Notes: generated by a model from the letters alone, not told the origin. A DNA stretch of 64,000 nucleotides from Sulfobacillus thermotolerans (GCA_002951815.1 CP019454.1:1798001-1862000), one strand, 5' to 3'; numbered from the stretch's first letter, positions 52,172 to 61,686 are shown. Program-made: numbers and translations.

Positions 52172-53545
52172 GTGACTTGGATTGACGAATTGATAGAGAT
52201 TGTCGGACCCGATGGCTTGTCCACGGGCGAGTCAGTGAAAGCGCAACATGCGCGTGACTTTTCCTATCACCATGGCCATCAACCCGATGTCGTGGTATTT
52301 CCTACGAACGCGCGGCAAGTCAGTCGCATCATGCAGGTGGCATATCGGTACCAAATTCCCGTGATTGCCTACGGTCAGGGGACGGGAGTGGAAGGACATA
52401 CGATCCCTTTACAAAGCGGTATTACTATTGATTTTGCCAACATGAATCGCGTGGTGGCTGTTCGGCCCGAAGACTTTGTGGTGCAGGTGGAACCAGGTAT
52501 TACTCGACAAGCGTTAAATAAAATCTTGGGACCTTACGGATTGTTTTTCCCCGTGGATCCCGGAGCTGACGCGTCACTCGGGGGAATGGCTTCCACGAAT
52601 GCAGCGGGCACTGAGGCTTTACGATATGGGGCGATGCGGCAGCATGTGTTGGGGCTTGAAGTAGTGTTAGCCGATGGACGCGTTATGCGTCTAGGAGGTC
52701 CGACGATGAAATCGTCGGCGGGTTATCAACTGACGAGCCTGTTTGTCGGTGCAGAAGGAACATTAGGGATCCTTACGGAGTTGACCTTAAAGGTCTATGC
52801 GATTCCTCAGCTGACGGTTGCGGCACGCGCTGTATTTAACACGATTGAAGACGCAGGGGAAGCCGCGACCGAGATGATTATGCACGGGGTGGCCGCTAAT
52901 CGCCTGGAATTGATGGATGAACAAACGATTCATTCTGTGAATGTGGTCGAAGGCACCGAATTTCCTGAACAGCCTACGTTATTCTTGGAACTAGCAGGCA
53001 ATCACCACAATGCGCTCTTAGAAGACTTGGAGACGTGCCGAAGTGTGGCTTCTGATCATGGCACGAGCGACTGGACTGTGGAATGGGATGCCGATCGTCG
53101 CCAAGCCTTATGGCATGCCCGGCACAAAGCCGCTTTGGATATTTTGGCAGCATCTGGAGGAAGCCATCCTTTTACAACCGATACTGCTGTTCCCCTATCG
53201 GCTTTGCCACGAGCCTTGCGACATGCTCGGGAGACATTAAATCGTATGGGGATTCAAGGGGCGGTCTTAGGGCATGTCGGCGATGGCAATTATCATATTG
53301 TGATGGGGATTAACCCAGAGGATCCACACCAGCTGGATCAAGCGCGAGCGGTCAATGAGGCGGTCATTCGGTATGCATGGGAGCAAGGGGGAACGTGTAC
53401 AGGGGAACACGGCATTGGAATGGGGAAAACACGCTTTTTACGCGAAGAACGGGGGGAATCCAGTGCACTGTATTGGCTTATTAAAGATGCGCTGGACCCG
53501 CACAATCTCTTGAATCCAGGGAAAACCATACCGCTGCGTGATTAG
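52172..53545 (+). CDS. glcD: FAD-linked glycolate/lactate oxidase subunit (GlcD-like)
   Basis: 457 residues. The FAD-binding PCMH domain has QGTGVEGHTIPL, PGADASLGGMASTNAAGTEALRYG and SAGYQLTSLFVGAEGTLGI. The C-terminal oxidase domain has GHVGDGNYH and the CTGEHGIGMGK motif near the active site. It oxidises glycolate or D-lactate, passing electrons to FAD and then to the respiratory chain. No glcE or glcF neighbours are present, so it may act as a single-subunit D-lactate or glycolate dehydrogenase. A HAD phosphatase elsewhere in the window could supply glycolate. GTG start. Confidence 0.88.
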   Translation: MTWIDELIEIVGPDGLSTGESVKAQHARDFSYHHGHQPDVVVFPTNARQVSRIMQVAYRYQIPVIAYGQGTGVEGHTIPLQSGITIDFANMNRVVAVRPEDFVVQVEPGITRQALNKILGPYGLFFPVDPGADASLGGMASTNAAGTEALRYGAMRQHVLGLEVVLADGRVMRLGGPTMKSSAGYQLTSLFVGAEGTLGILTELTLKVYAIPQLTVAARAVFNTIEDAGEAATEMIMHGVAANRLELMDEQTIHSVNVVEGTEFPEQPTLFLELAGNHHNALLEDLETCRSVASDHGTSDWTVEWDADRRQALWHARHKAALDILAASGGSHPFTTDTAVPLSALPRALRHARETLNRMGIQGAVLGHVGDGNYHIVMGINPEDPHQLDQARAVNEAVIRYAWEQGGTCTGEHGIGMGKTRFLREERGESSALYWLIKDALDPHNLLNPGKTIPLRD

Positions 53546-54117
53546 GGACAGCGGGCGTAAAATTGAAGACCAGGACGTTCCCTCGAACTGACAGTATCAT
53601 GTTTGAGGGAACGTCTGACAGTCCAGCGCTAAGCAGTTGGTGACTAGGAGCAAGGCTTGCATTTCCCTCTTTGAGTTCCAGAAGGCGGCGTGGCCCATCG
53701 CATGGAGCTTGGTTCTTTGTTTTCAAATGCCAAAAGCCACAAAGAGGTTCGACCGGTGGGTCGGCTTTGAGACGTCGAGCTCGCCATACAAGGTTTTCTA
53801 GGATTCATCAGTGCCCGATCTACTTATTTGTTACCTCAAACCGCATTGAATTGTTGGCGCTTATGCTGGATCATGTGCTGATGGGCTGTATTTCAATGCG
53901 AGATATCACAATTTAGAATAACATCGATTTGAGGCTTTATTAATTTCACAATCAATTAATTGCTAATGTTGAAAAAACAGGCAACCCAAAATCTTTGGCC
54001 TGTTTCTTTGCACAGGGCAGCGACGTTGACGGCTAACACATTCATGACGAGCCGGCGGCAGGCGCTTGATCGACACGTACCGCTGGCTCGTCACGCAAGC
54101 AGTTTTTGATGTCATTG
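53546..54117. other. gap between glcD and the E2 gene with several inverted repeats
   Basis: No convincing gene. It holds a hairpin right after glcD (listed separately), an AACAGGC...GCCTGTT repeat followed by TTCTTTG near 53975-54005 (plus-strand terminator-like), and a perfect 9-bp repeat TGACGAGCC (54045-54053) / GGCTCGTCA (54085-54093) just beyond the E2 stop. Confidence 0.5.
53574..53615. terminator. hairpin downstream of glcD
   Basis: GACGTTCCCTC (53574-53584) pairs perfectly with GAGGGAACGTC (53605-53615), extended inward by a G.T and AAC/GTT pairs. There is no T-run, so termination is inferred from position only. Confidence 0.55.
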
Positions 54118-55140
54118 TCAGATCGCTGTTAAGGCTTTATCAAGCGCCATTAAAAACTCAGCGGCTTCGGCTCCGTCCACGGCTCGGTGGTCGAAGGTTA
54201 AGGAGACGGGAACGGAGCTGTCGACCGCGCCTATTCCAAGAATGGCGATGGTGGGGCTCATAAGTCGGGGCGTAAAGTATTCGATCTGGCGTGCCCCTAA
54301 ATTGCTGATAACAAAAGACGGCGGGGAGAAGTCAAGGCTGTTAAGCGTTTGATTGCGTATAGCTGTGCGTAAGGTGCTAAACGCCTTGTTCCATGCATCG
54401 AGGCTGTTTTGTTGACGGAGTACAGGCACCAACAGCCCTTGGCTTGTTTGGGAAGCAATGCCCAGCAAGAGTTCTTGAGCGCTGGTGTATCCCTGGGCAT
54501 CAGCCCACCCGTGAAGGCGTGGGAATTGGGGGAGGGTTTGCGTGAGCGCCCATGCTATCTGAGGGAGAACTTCAGCGGCTGGCATGCCCCGAGCCATGCG
54601 TCGATGCAGCGTTGTTGGCAAAGCGCCGGGGTCTGTCAAGTGTTCAATTAAGGCTTGGCGAAAGGGGGAATAGGGTAGGGTTGGTGGGCGTTGGTGTTCG
54701 AGAAGCCATTGGTCGACATCGGCCAAGCTTAGACGCTTGCCAGGTGTACGGGGGCGAACCTCGGCTAAGGGAACGCCCTTTTCCTCGGCGTAGCGGCGAA
54801 CCGCGGGAGGCGCTGGGATGAAGGGGTCACGGGCTAATTCTTCTTGTTTCTCTCCAGGACTGCTATCTCGCATAGCAGAGGAAACGTCGCTTTTAGAAGC
54901 GGTGAGGTGTCCGATCGTTTGGCCCGATCGAAATACCTCATTCGCGGCGAGAAGAGGAACCAAGAAGCCATCGGTAGGTGCCTCAATTTCCAAGGTAACT
55001 TTGTCTACCATAGCTTCCGCCACCATATCGCCCGCGTGCACAAAGGCTCCCTCATCATACACCCAGTGAACCAGAACCGCTTCCGCGTCGTGTTGATCGC
55101 TAAAGTTGACTGTGATATCCATGCTGTCCACACTCATCAT
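54118..55140 (-). CDS. 2-oxoacid dehydrogenase E2 (dihydrolipoamide acyltransferase)
   Basis: 340 residues. A lipoyl domain (residues about 5-80; the lipoylated Lys lies in VDKVTLEIEAPTDGF) and a short linker lead to a peripheral subunit-binding domain (PAVRRYAEEKGVPLAEV). A compact catalytic domain ends in SLTFDHRAVDGAEAAEFL, with the His/Asp of the active site. At about 190 residues the catalytic domain is shorter than usual. It is the third gene of the E1alpha-E1beta-E2 operon. The substrate could be pyruvate, acetoin or branched-chain oxoacids. Confidence 0.87.
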   Translation of the reverse strand: MMSVDSMDITVNFSDQHDAEAVLVHWVYDEGAFVHAGDMVAEAMVDKVTLEIEAPTDGFLVPLLAANEVFRSGQTIGHLTASKSDVSSAMRDSSPGEKQEELARDPFIPAPPAVRRYAEEKGVPLAEVRPRTPGKRLSLADVDQWLLEHQRPPTLPYSPFRQALIEHLTDPGALPTTLHRRMARGMPAAEVLPQIAWALTQTLPQFPRLHGWADAQGYTSAQELLLGIASQTSQGLLVPVLRQQNSLDAWNKAFSTLRTAIRNQTLNSLDFSPPSFVISNLGARQIEYFTPRLMSPTIAILGIGAVDSSVPVSLTFDHRAVDGAEAAEFLMALDKALTAI

Positions 55141-55172
55141 CTACCTTTCGGGCCAAGCCTGAATTGAGATAT

Positions 55173-56192
55173 TTAGTCCATCATGGCACGCACCGTGTCT
55201 GCAATGCGTGTTGTGGAGGGAATAGTAAATTGCTCGAGGGGACGGCTATACGGGATGGGAACGTCTGGGATGGCGAGCCGCCGGACAGGGCATTCCAAGT
55301 AGTCAAGCGCGTCTTCGGCCAAAATCGCGGCTACTTCTCCGCTCATGCCAAATGACCGGTAATCCTCATCTACAATAAGAACGCGGTGAGTTTTCTTCGC
55401 CGTTTGGATAATGGCTTGTTTGTCTAAGGGGACGAGTGTTCGTAGGTCGAGAACTTCAACGGAAATCCCTTCTTGCCTGAGCTGTTCTCGTACTTTAGAG
55501 GCTTTGGGGACCATAGCTCCGATAGTAATGATACTAATGTCCGTACCCTCCCCGATATTAGCGGCTTGTCCAAAGGGGATGGTATAAGCCTCTTCAGGCA
55601 CGTGGACTTCCGCCCAATCATCAGAGGGCATCCAACCCAATCCGAGTAGACCTTTGTGAAAAAAATACATAACAGGGTTATTGTCTCGAATGGCTGTGGT
55701 CATGAGCCCCTTCGCATCGTAGGCATTGGAGGGGACTACGATTTTCAAGCCGGGGACATGGGCAAAAAGGCTATAGAGTGTCTGGCTGTGTTGGGCGGCG
55801 TCGCTGTAGCCGCCCCCAATAGCGGTCATGAGCACAACCGGCAGAGTCACGCTGCCTCCTGACATATAGTGATTTTTCGCCAAATGATTATAGATTTGGT
55901 CCATCGCCACGCCGAAGAAATCAACGAACATTAGCTCCACAATGGGCCGTAATCCTTCAGCGCTTGCCCCGATGGCGGCGCCAATAAACGCGCTTTCGGA
56001 GATAGGGGTGTCAATCACTCGGTCTTGTCCAAATTTCTGATACAATCCCTGCGTTGCGCCAAAGATGCCTCCGTATACGCCTACGTCTTCGCCCCAAACG
56101 AGGACATTGGGGTCTCGTGCCATCTCTTGGGCGATGGCCTCACTAATAGCGCGTGCCATGGTTAATTTTCGTATGGTTGTCGTCATTGTCAC
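55173..56192 (-). CDS. 2-oxoacid dehydrogenase E1 beta subunit
   Basis: 339 residues, typical beta subunit. LTMARAISEAIAQEMARDPNVLVWGEDVGVYGG is the characteristic N-terminus, and GISVEVLDLRTLVPLDKQAI is the C-terminal domain signature. With E1 alpha it decarboxylates the oxoacid on thiamine diphosphate and passes the acyl group to E2. It lies 16 bases after E1 alpha and 32 bases before E2. Confidence 0.93.
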   Translation of the reverse strand: MTMTTTIRKLTMARAISEAIAQEMARDPNVLVWGEDVGVYGGIFGATQGLYQKFGQDRVIDTPISESAFIGAAIGASAEGLRPIVELMFVDFFGVAMDQIYNHLAKNHYMSGGSVTLPVVLMTAIGGGYSDAAQHSQTLYSLFAHVPGLKIVVPSNAYDAKGLMTTAIRDNNPVMYFFHKGLLGLGWMPSDDWAEVHVPEEAYTIPFGQAANIGEGTDISIITIGAMVPKASKVREQLRQEGISVEVLDLRTLVPLDKQAIIQTAKKTHRVLIVDEDYRSFGMSGEVAAILAEDALDYLECPVRRLAIPDVPIPYSRPLEQFTIPSTTRIADTVRAMMD

Positions 56193-56208
56193 ATTTCCCC
56201 CTTGTCAC

Positions 56209-57213
56209 TTAAGCGAAAACATCCGTTAAAGCGTCGGCTGGCTGGGGCTCGGGTGACTCACGGGCGAAGGCTATAGCGTCCTCGACAAGCTCTGCTACCT
56301 CTTGTTGAATGGCCACATCTTGATCGGCTGTTAACAAGCGTTGGGCGAATAGGCTGTCGCGAAATCGCGGAATAGGATCGAGCGCACGCCATGTATCTTT
56401 TTCGCCAGGATGCAAATAGGCTTCGGCGTCACCTTGAAAATGCCCAAAAAATCGTGTGGTTTCAATCTCTAAGAGGCTAGGGCCTTTACCGGCGCGGGCC
56501 CGGGCGATGGCTTCACTGGCTGCTTCGGAAATCGCCAACACATCATTGCCACGGATAAAAACGCCGGGAATGCCGTACGCCCCAGCCCGGTCACTGTTTT
56601 TGGCGATGGCGGTAGAGGTGTCTTTAGCAACGGAAATCGCGTAGTGGTTGTCCTCAATAACGAAAATCACAGGAGCTTTCCACGTCGCGGCAAGGTTTAA
56701 ACTTTCGTGAAAGGTTCCTTGATTTGCAGCACCTTCACCAGCAAAAGCGACCGCAACGTGGTCTTGCCCCCGGTGGCGAAAAGCAAGGGCAGCGCCTACG
56801 GCTGGCGGAAAACTAGCACCGACAATGCCGGAACAACTAAAGTGTACCCGCGGGTCAAACAGATGCATGTGCCCGCCTTTTCCATGGGATAATCCGTCTG
56901 TGCGGCCAAAAATTTCCGCGGTCATGCGCCTGAGATCGACATGTTTGGCGATCGCGAAATGATGTGGCCTGTGTGGGGCTGTGACGACATCCTCTTCACG
57001 GAGATGGTGGATCACGCCTACGGCTACTGGTTCTTGTCCGGCGGCCAGATGCATTTCACCGGGAACAGGGCCCGCGGCGATACTAAATAGCGGGCTTTTG
57101 CCCTCGGCATACACTTCCGCCATTCGGTTTTCATATTGACGAATCAGGCACATCATGCGGTACATCTCAACCGGTGCGTCCAATATTAATCCCCCCTTGG
57201 TATTTGCAATCAC
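56209..57213 (-). CDS. 2-oxoacid dehydrogenase E1 alpha subunit
   Basis: 334 residues. The ThDP/Mg site reads FAGEGAANQGTFHESLNLAATWKAPVIFVIEDNHYAISV. GKGGHMHLFDP is the HMF-type loop. The size and the acetoin-like HLAAGQEPVAVGV segment fit the acetoin/branched-chain group. It is the first gene of the complex and follows the IclR gene by 23 bases on the same strand, so the regulator may be co-transcribed. Confidence 0.92.
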   Translation of the reverse strand: MIANTKGGLILDAPVEMYRMMCLIRQYENRMAEVYAEGKSPLFSIAAGPVPGEMHLAAGQEPVAVGVIHHLREEDVVTAPHRPHHFAIAKHVDLRRMTAEIFGRTDGLSHGKGGHMHLFDPRVHFSCSGIVGASFPPAVGAALAFRHRGQDHVAVAFAGEGAANQGTFHESLNLAATWKAPVIFVIEDNHYAISVAKDTSTAIAKNSDRAGAYGIPGVFIRGNDVLAISEAASEAIARARAGKGPSLLEIETTRFFGHFQGDAEAYLHPGEKDTWRALDPIPRFRDSLFAQRLLTADQDVAIQQEVAELVEDAIAFARESPEPQPADALTDVFA

Positions 57214-57236
57214 GGATCTCTTGGGTTTCTATGCAA

Positions 57237-58040
57237 CTATGGACCAGATAAGAACGGCACTGACGAACGGCTCGATTGTGGTTGGCCTAAATATTTAGAC
57301 ATGGCTTGCGCGTATTTTTTGAGGTAGTGTACGGTATCTTCCGACCGGGGATCGTAGCGGCTTTCTGGCATCGAGATGGCGACTGCGCCCCAAATCGTGC
57401 CGTCGTACTGGAAAATGGGAGCGCCAATGCAACAACACACGCCGTCTTCCCACTCTCCAACGTCGAGGCTATACCCTCTTTCGGCGGTAATTTGCAATTC
57501 GCGCACAATCTGTTCGTCGGTGGCATGGGAGCGAGCGGTGCGGGCCACTGGGAAGTGAGTCTGTCGATAGCGAGCCAAAACGCGTGGCGGTAACGCTGAT
57601 AGAATGGCTTTGCCCAGTGCGTGGACAAAGGCGTGGTCGCGGTATCCGACATATAAGGCGCGCACTTTTACCGCCTGATTGCCTTCGGCAATATGTTCTA
57701 TAATGACCTCTTCATGTTCCCACTTCGCAACGTACGTGGTCTCTTGCAAGTCCGCAACGATTTCGTGGGAGAGAGACCGTATAGCGTCGGGGACCGTTAA
57801 CGCAGGACGCATTTGATTATACAAATAGGCTATTTTGTAGGACAGTTTGTAGAGTAGGGTTATCTTGTCTTTTTCGACGTAGCCTTCCTCAACCATGGTT
57901 TTGATGAGGTGATAGCACGTTCCCAAAGGAATACCCGTTGCCGCGCTGAGCCACTTTACGGTCACGCCTTCCGGATATTGGGCGATGTAATCCAGTAAGC
58001 GCAACCCACGGGATAGGCTGTGAATCGTCGAGTTACTCAC
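57237..58040 (-). CDS. IclR-family transcriptional regulator
   Basis: 267 residues. The N-terminal winged helix is SLSRGLRLLDYIAQYPEGVTVKWLSAATGIPLGTCYHLIKTM. The C-terminal IclR effector domain has HALGKAILSALPPRVLARY and a C-terminal CCCIGAPIFQYDGTIWGAVAISMP. It most likely senses a small organic acid and controls the 2-oxoacid dehydrogenase genes that follow at once. The operator is probably upstream, in the 58041-58306 gap. Confidence 0.9.
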   Translation of the reverse strand: MSNSTIHSLSRGLRLLDYIAQYPEGVTVKWLSAATGIPLGTCYHLIKTMVEEGYVEKDKITLLYKLSYKIAYLYNQMRPALTVPDAIRSLSHEIVADLQETTYVAKWEHEEVIIEHIAEGNQAVKVRALYVGYRDHAFVHALGKAILSALPPRVLARYRQTHFPVARTARSHATDEQIVRELQITAERGYSLDVGEWEDGVCCCIGAPIFQYDGTIWGAVAISMPESRYDPRSEDTVHYLKKYAQAMSKYLGQPQSSRSSVPFLSGP

Positions 58041-58166
58041 GACAAGCCCCTCTTTCCCAATGATTAAAACTGAATGAAAAAACCAATGGTTCTGACTTCA
58101 TTATACGAAGAATGTTTGCTGGTTCAACCGACAAAATTTCAGATGATGAGAATTAGGGGACAAGGG

Positions 58167-58214
58167 TTTCGCTAGGTGAAGCCCCCGTAAGAAAAGGCGC
58201 TTCGCCTAGCGAAA
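58167..58214. repeat. 16-bp inverted repeat upstream of the IclR gene
   Basis: TTTCGCTAGGTGAAGC (58167-58182) pairs with GCTTCGCCTAGCGAAA (58199-58214) with one wobble and a 16-base loop. It lies between the IclR start (58040) and the end of the BNR-like gene (58307), both minus strand. It could terminate the latter or regulate the former. Confidence 0.75.
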
Positions 58215-58306
58215 TACCGGTTGATGGTTTAGGTGCGCGGTTTTCCCAATGGCCCACCCACCGCTTAACTCAGGCGAAGTGGGAGGGTACATCGCGGCAC
58301 GTGCGG

Positions 58307-60259
58307 TTACAGATCTTTGTCCAACACGTGATGAATGATTGGAAGAGCTTGTGGGCTTTCAGCACTGCTGCTATTCCACCAAATTCCTTTATTGCCGACG
58401 GTGATGGGGGTATTTTGCGGCAGAGCCACTGGTACCGGCTGCCACTGTTGAGCATGAGGAGGGAGCACAAACCAGGCGTTGGGTCCTTGACTTTCAATCA
58501 CATCGGCGAGCAAAGAACCGCTGGGCAACAGTTGCAAAGTCTGGTATGGACTTTGTTGGGTTGTGGCGCCAGGAGGTGTTGGCAATTGAATGTTCTGCCA
58601 TGTTTTTCCGCCATTGCGGCTAAATTGCACGGGATAGGAAGTGCTACTAGAGACCAGCAGAGCTTGATGGTGAGGCAAACGGACAAGATCTGAGGGCCCT
58701 TCTAATAAGCCAACATGGGCAGTAGGTGTCCAGTCGCCTTGGTTATTTTTATAAAGGACCAACTGGGGTGAAAAGCCTCCCATTTGCCCGTTGTTTTGGT
58801 TGGGCACCGCTCCCCAAATGAGTGTGGCATGATTCACTGCAGCGCTCAACGATTGTTGAGACCAGCTTTGACCGCCATTAGACGTTTCTTCGGTCTCTGT
58901 TAAGGAGCCGTTGGAAAAAAGCGCATAGACCGCTTGCGATGTGTGATAGAATCCGCCAAAGTCGCCTAAAACCATGCCAGAGGGAACGGGGACGAGTTGC
59001 CAACTACCTCCTGCGTTGGTCGAGAAAGCGGGAAGATTGTAGACGGGCGGCGCCTGATCATACTTTTTTAAGACCCCGCTAAAGGCGACAAACAGACTGT
59101 GAGGATAGGCCGGATCCAAGGTAATGGAGGTGGCTTGAACGCTCGTGGAGTTACCCGGCCAAACCGCGGGGAAACCGGCTGCATTACTTAAGGGAATCAG
59201 AGGTTGGAGTGACAATGGTTGCCAACTTTGTCCGCCATTGTATGATTGCCACAAAGGGCCATGATAAGCGCTTTGGATCACGAGATGTTGACCGTTGACG
59301 GCTAAGGGCGTTGGCGCAGCAAAAGAGAGACCGTTTTGGTTCGAAGCGATGTGGCGAGGAATTATGGTAAGATTCGACCACTCAGGAGACGATGTGTCCA
59401 CAAACTGGGTTGGTGCTATTGTGATAAATCCCGCCCCTCTTGAAGAATGCAATGGGCCTAGGGACGACTGAGGATTGCTCGTAAAGACATAGGCGAGATC
59501 AAGAGTTGCGGGACCTGCGGACAGCTCGCCCATGGACGGCAAAAACGCTGGTACCTGAAAGGTCCCCGTGAGATCGCCATTCCACTGCTGTTTGACTTGA
59601 CCGAGTTGGCCAACAACGGCACGCTTGCCAGGTTCTTGCCAGTCCAGTTCATAGCCAAAGGGTTCGCCAATAACGGTGGTCAGAGGTGCCCACCCAGATA
59701 CGTGGATCACGGTACCAGCGGCGCCGTGATCGGGATGAAGGTGCAACACGGCATGAGAAGGCGCCTTGGGGATAGGTCCTGTGAAGTCAAACGTGGCCTG
59801 CATGGTGGGAGCCTTGAGACCGCAGCCTTGCACGGGTTCACCAAGACACTGAATACCGATGCTTACGGGACCATCTTTTAGGGGATGAGCCCCATGCGGG
59901 GTGATCCAAGGGACGGCGGGCATGCGGAAGCGGACGAAGAAATAACCCGGATGGGCTTTCGACCACGTGACGGGTAACCCTTGCTCTTGGAGTCCTTCAG
60001 TCCAAGAACCGATAACAACATTTGCCGTTTCGTTCGGTAAGCGCGTATCGTGTGCCAAATGAGGCAGGTTGCCGTATGCGGTAATCATCGCGCCGGGGGC
60101 TCCATGGCTCGGAGAGAGGACGAGGTGATCGGGTGAGATAGGAAACGTCTTCGCAGGTATGGAGGTTGAAACAGGAGGAGACGCGGCGGGTTGATTGCCA
60201 CACCCTGTTAAAAGGGCTGCGAGACCTGCTGCGGTCATCCAAAGGACGTGGGTTTTCAT
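58307..60259 (-). CDS. BNR/sialidase-like beta-propeller lipoprotein
   Basis: 650 residues. A lipoprotein signal ends at LAALLTGC. Residues about 40-300 contain two beta-rich segments with HGAPGAMITAYGNLP and HGAAGTVIHVSGWAP, IPT-like. The rest is a propeller with repeated NGGQSW, NAGGSW, NGGKTW motifs typical of Asp-box/BNR repeats. It is anchored outside and may bind or monitor extracellular material. There is no evidence for sialidase activity, since catalytic residues cannot be placed. Confidence 0.78.
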   Translation of the reverse strand: MKTHVLWMTAAGLAALLTGCGNQPAASPPVSTSIPAKTFPISPDHLVLSPSHGAPGAMITAYGNLPHLAHDTRLPNETANVVIGSWTEGLQEQGLPVTWSKAHPGYFFVRFRMPAVPWITPHGAHPLKDGPVSIGIQCLGEPVQGCGLKAPTMQATFDFTGPIPKAPSHAVLHLHPDHGAAGTVIHVSGWAPLTTVIGEPFGYELDWQEPGKRAVVGQLGQVKQQWNGDLTGTFQVPAFLPSMGELSAGPATLDLAYVFTSNPQSSLGPLHSSRGAGFITIAPTQFVDTSSPEWSNLTIIPRHIASNQNGLSFAAPTPLAVNGQHLVIQSAYHGPLWQSYNGGQSWQPLSLQPLIPLSNAAGFPAVWPGNSTSVQATSITLDPAYPHSLFVAFSGVLKKYDQAPPVYNLPAFSTNAGGSWQLVPVPSGMVLGDFGGFYHTSQAVYALFSNGSLTETEETSNGGQSWSQQSLSAAVNHATLIWGAVPNQNNGQMGGFSPQLVLYKNNQGDWTPTAHVGLLEGPSDLVRLPHHQALLVSSSTSYPVQFSRNGGKTWQNIQLPTPPGATTQQSPYQTLQLLPSGSLLADVIESQGPNAWFVLPPHAQQWQPVPVALPQNTPITVGNKGIWWNSSSAESPQALPIIHHVLDKDL

Positions 60260-60462
60260 GGAGTTTACTCCTTTCAGGCGAATCGTTCTGCTGATTATAA
60301 AACGCCGTGCGTGGTGGGGGGTTACGTTTTGTCGTAACCGGGGATGAGGTCATGTATTTTCGGTCCATGAGGGCCCGTATGTATAGGTCATCAGGCCGTG
60401 CAGATGAGAGAGAGGCCTGTGTACAATGAATATCATTGCAAGGCGATTACGCGCTGGGGGAT

Positions 60463-61590
60463 ATGCAAATGGGAGAGACGCCAGAGCTTTTTAATGAAAT
60501 TGCCAGCCATTATGACCGGTGGAGCAATCTGTTATCGGGAGAAGGAATTCGCGCGTGGCATCATTTTGCCGTGGATCAGATGCGTCTGGGTCCTGGTCTT
60601 AACATATTAGACGTGGGCTGTGGAACAGGCACCGCGACGCGTCTGATGGCGAAAGCTGCGGGGCCGACTTCGCGTGTCGTGGGTTTGGATCCGGCTGAGG
60701 CAATGCTGGGCGTGGCTCGTAAGATAGTCCCCGATCCTGAGAGCGCCCCAGTCGAGTGGGTGCTAGGCGCGGCAGAACACCTGCCCTTTGCCGACCAAAC
60801 GTTCGATCGGGTGACGGCACAATTTTCTTTACGTAATATGAGTGATTGGCTTGAGGGTCTGAAAGAAATGGTGCGTGTTCTAAAAGTGGGAGGCAGATTG
60901 ACCATTTTAGAAATGGTGCAGCCGGTGACGTCGTTGGGGGCGTTGGCACGCAGGGGTCTTGATGCCATCACGGCCAATTTGTCGAACGATGCGCTCGTGC
61001 CTTATCAATGGCTTGGTGTCTCGTTACAACACGCGCCTACGGCCGATGAGCTGAGCTGGGAGGCTGCACACTTAGGCATTGGAACAATAACTCGCCATTA
61101 TTGGTTAGGGGATTTAGTCGCGGTGGTGTCGGGCGTTCGGGCGTCTGACGAGGTGTCTTCGCATCAGGCGACACAGAGGGGACCTGTGGTGTGGGCTATT
61201 GATGGCTCGGTAACGGCGCTCAAAGGTGCTGCATGGATTAACCGCTTTGTGGCTTCAGGCACAGGCATTCATCTCATTACCATTATTCCCCCAAAGGTTA
61301 GGGCCGAAGAGGTGGCGGAAACAGACCGTCTCTTTTGGTCACGGCAACACCGCCGTGCGCAGGCATTATTGGATGAGCACCGATTTCGGTGCGAGTCCTC
61401 GGTCTTAGAAGGGGAGCCAGGGCCAACGATGGTACGCTTCTTGGAAGATGTTCACGCTAGCATGGTAGTGATGGGAAAGAAAACGCGTACCCCTTCAGCC
61501 GATTTGTGGATGGGAAGCGTCGCGCGTTATGTCTTCATGCATGCGCCAGTGCCAACCCTATTTGTTCCGACGGCGGAATCCATGGACTAA
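60463..61590 (+). CDS. MenG/UbiE-type methyltransferase fused to a universal stress protein domain
   Basis: About 375 residues. Residues about 1-225 form a SAM methyltransferase: LNILDVGCGTGTATRLMAKA (motif I), FDRVTAQFSLRNMSDW and GGRLTILEMVQPV. This matches the MenG/UbiE family, which methylates demethylmenaquinone. After a short linker, residues about 225-375 are a Usp domain (VVWAIDGSVTALKGAAWINR ... VVMGKKTRT...GSVARYVFMHAPVPTLFV) with a nucleotide-loop-like G-x-x-G-x8-G/S. The fusion is unusual. The ATG at 60463 has GGGGG upstream, with alternatives at 60436 (TTG) and 60469. Confidence 0.85.
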   Translation: MQMGETPELFNEIASHYDRWSNLLSGEGIRAWHHFAVDQMRLGPGLNILDVGCGTGTATRLMAKAAGPTSRVVGLDPAEAMLGVARKIVPDPESAPVEWVLGAAEHLPFADQTFDRVTAQFSLRNMSDWLEGLKEMVRVLKVGGRLTILEMVQPVTSLGALARRGLDAITANLSNDALVPYQWLGVSLQHAPTADELSWEAAHLGIGTITRHYWLGDLVAVVSGVRASDEVSSHQATQRGPVVWAIDGSVTALKGAAWINRFVASGTGIHLITIIPPKVRAEEVAETDRLFWSRQHRRAQALLDEHRFRCESSVLEGEPGPTMVRFLEDVHASMVVMGKKTRTPSADLWMGSVARYVFMHAPVPTLFVPTAESMD

Positions 61591-61659
61591 TCGTCAGCCG
61601 ATAGGGGTGAAAATGTATAAAGAATTCACCGTTACATAGAACGCAAAAATTATATAACA

Positions 61660-61686
61660 AGCGCCAAGGGTGTTGCCCTTGGCGCT
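61660..61686. terminator. shared terminator after the methyltransferase and sugar-binding genes
   Basis: AGCGCCAAGGG (61660-61670) pairs perfectly with CCCTTGGCGCT (61676-61686), loop TGTTG, between convergent genes. Confidence 0.75.

Noticed and set aside
53671-53916. 81-codon frame after glcD
   Set aside because: Arginine-rich start, no ribosome site, no family, and it overlaps another chance frame on the opposite strand.
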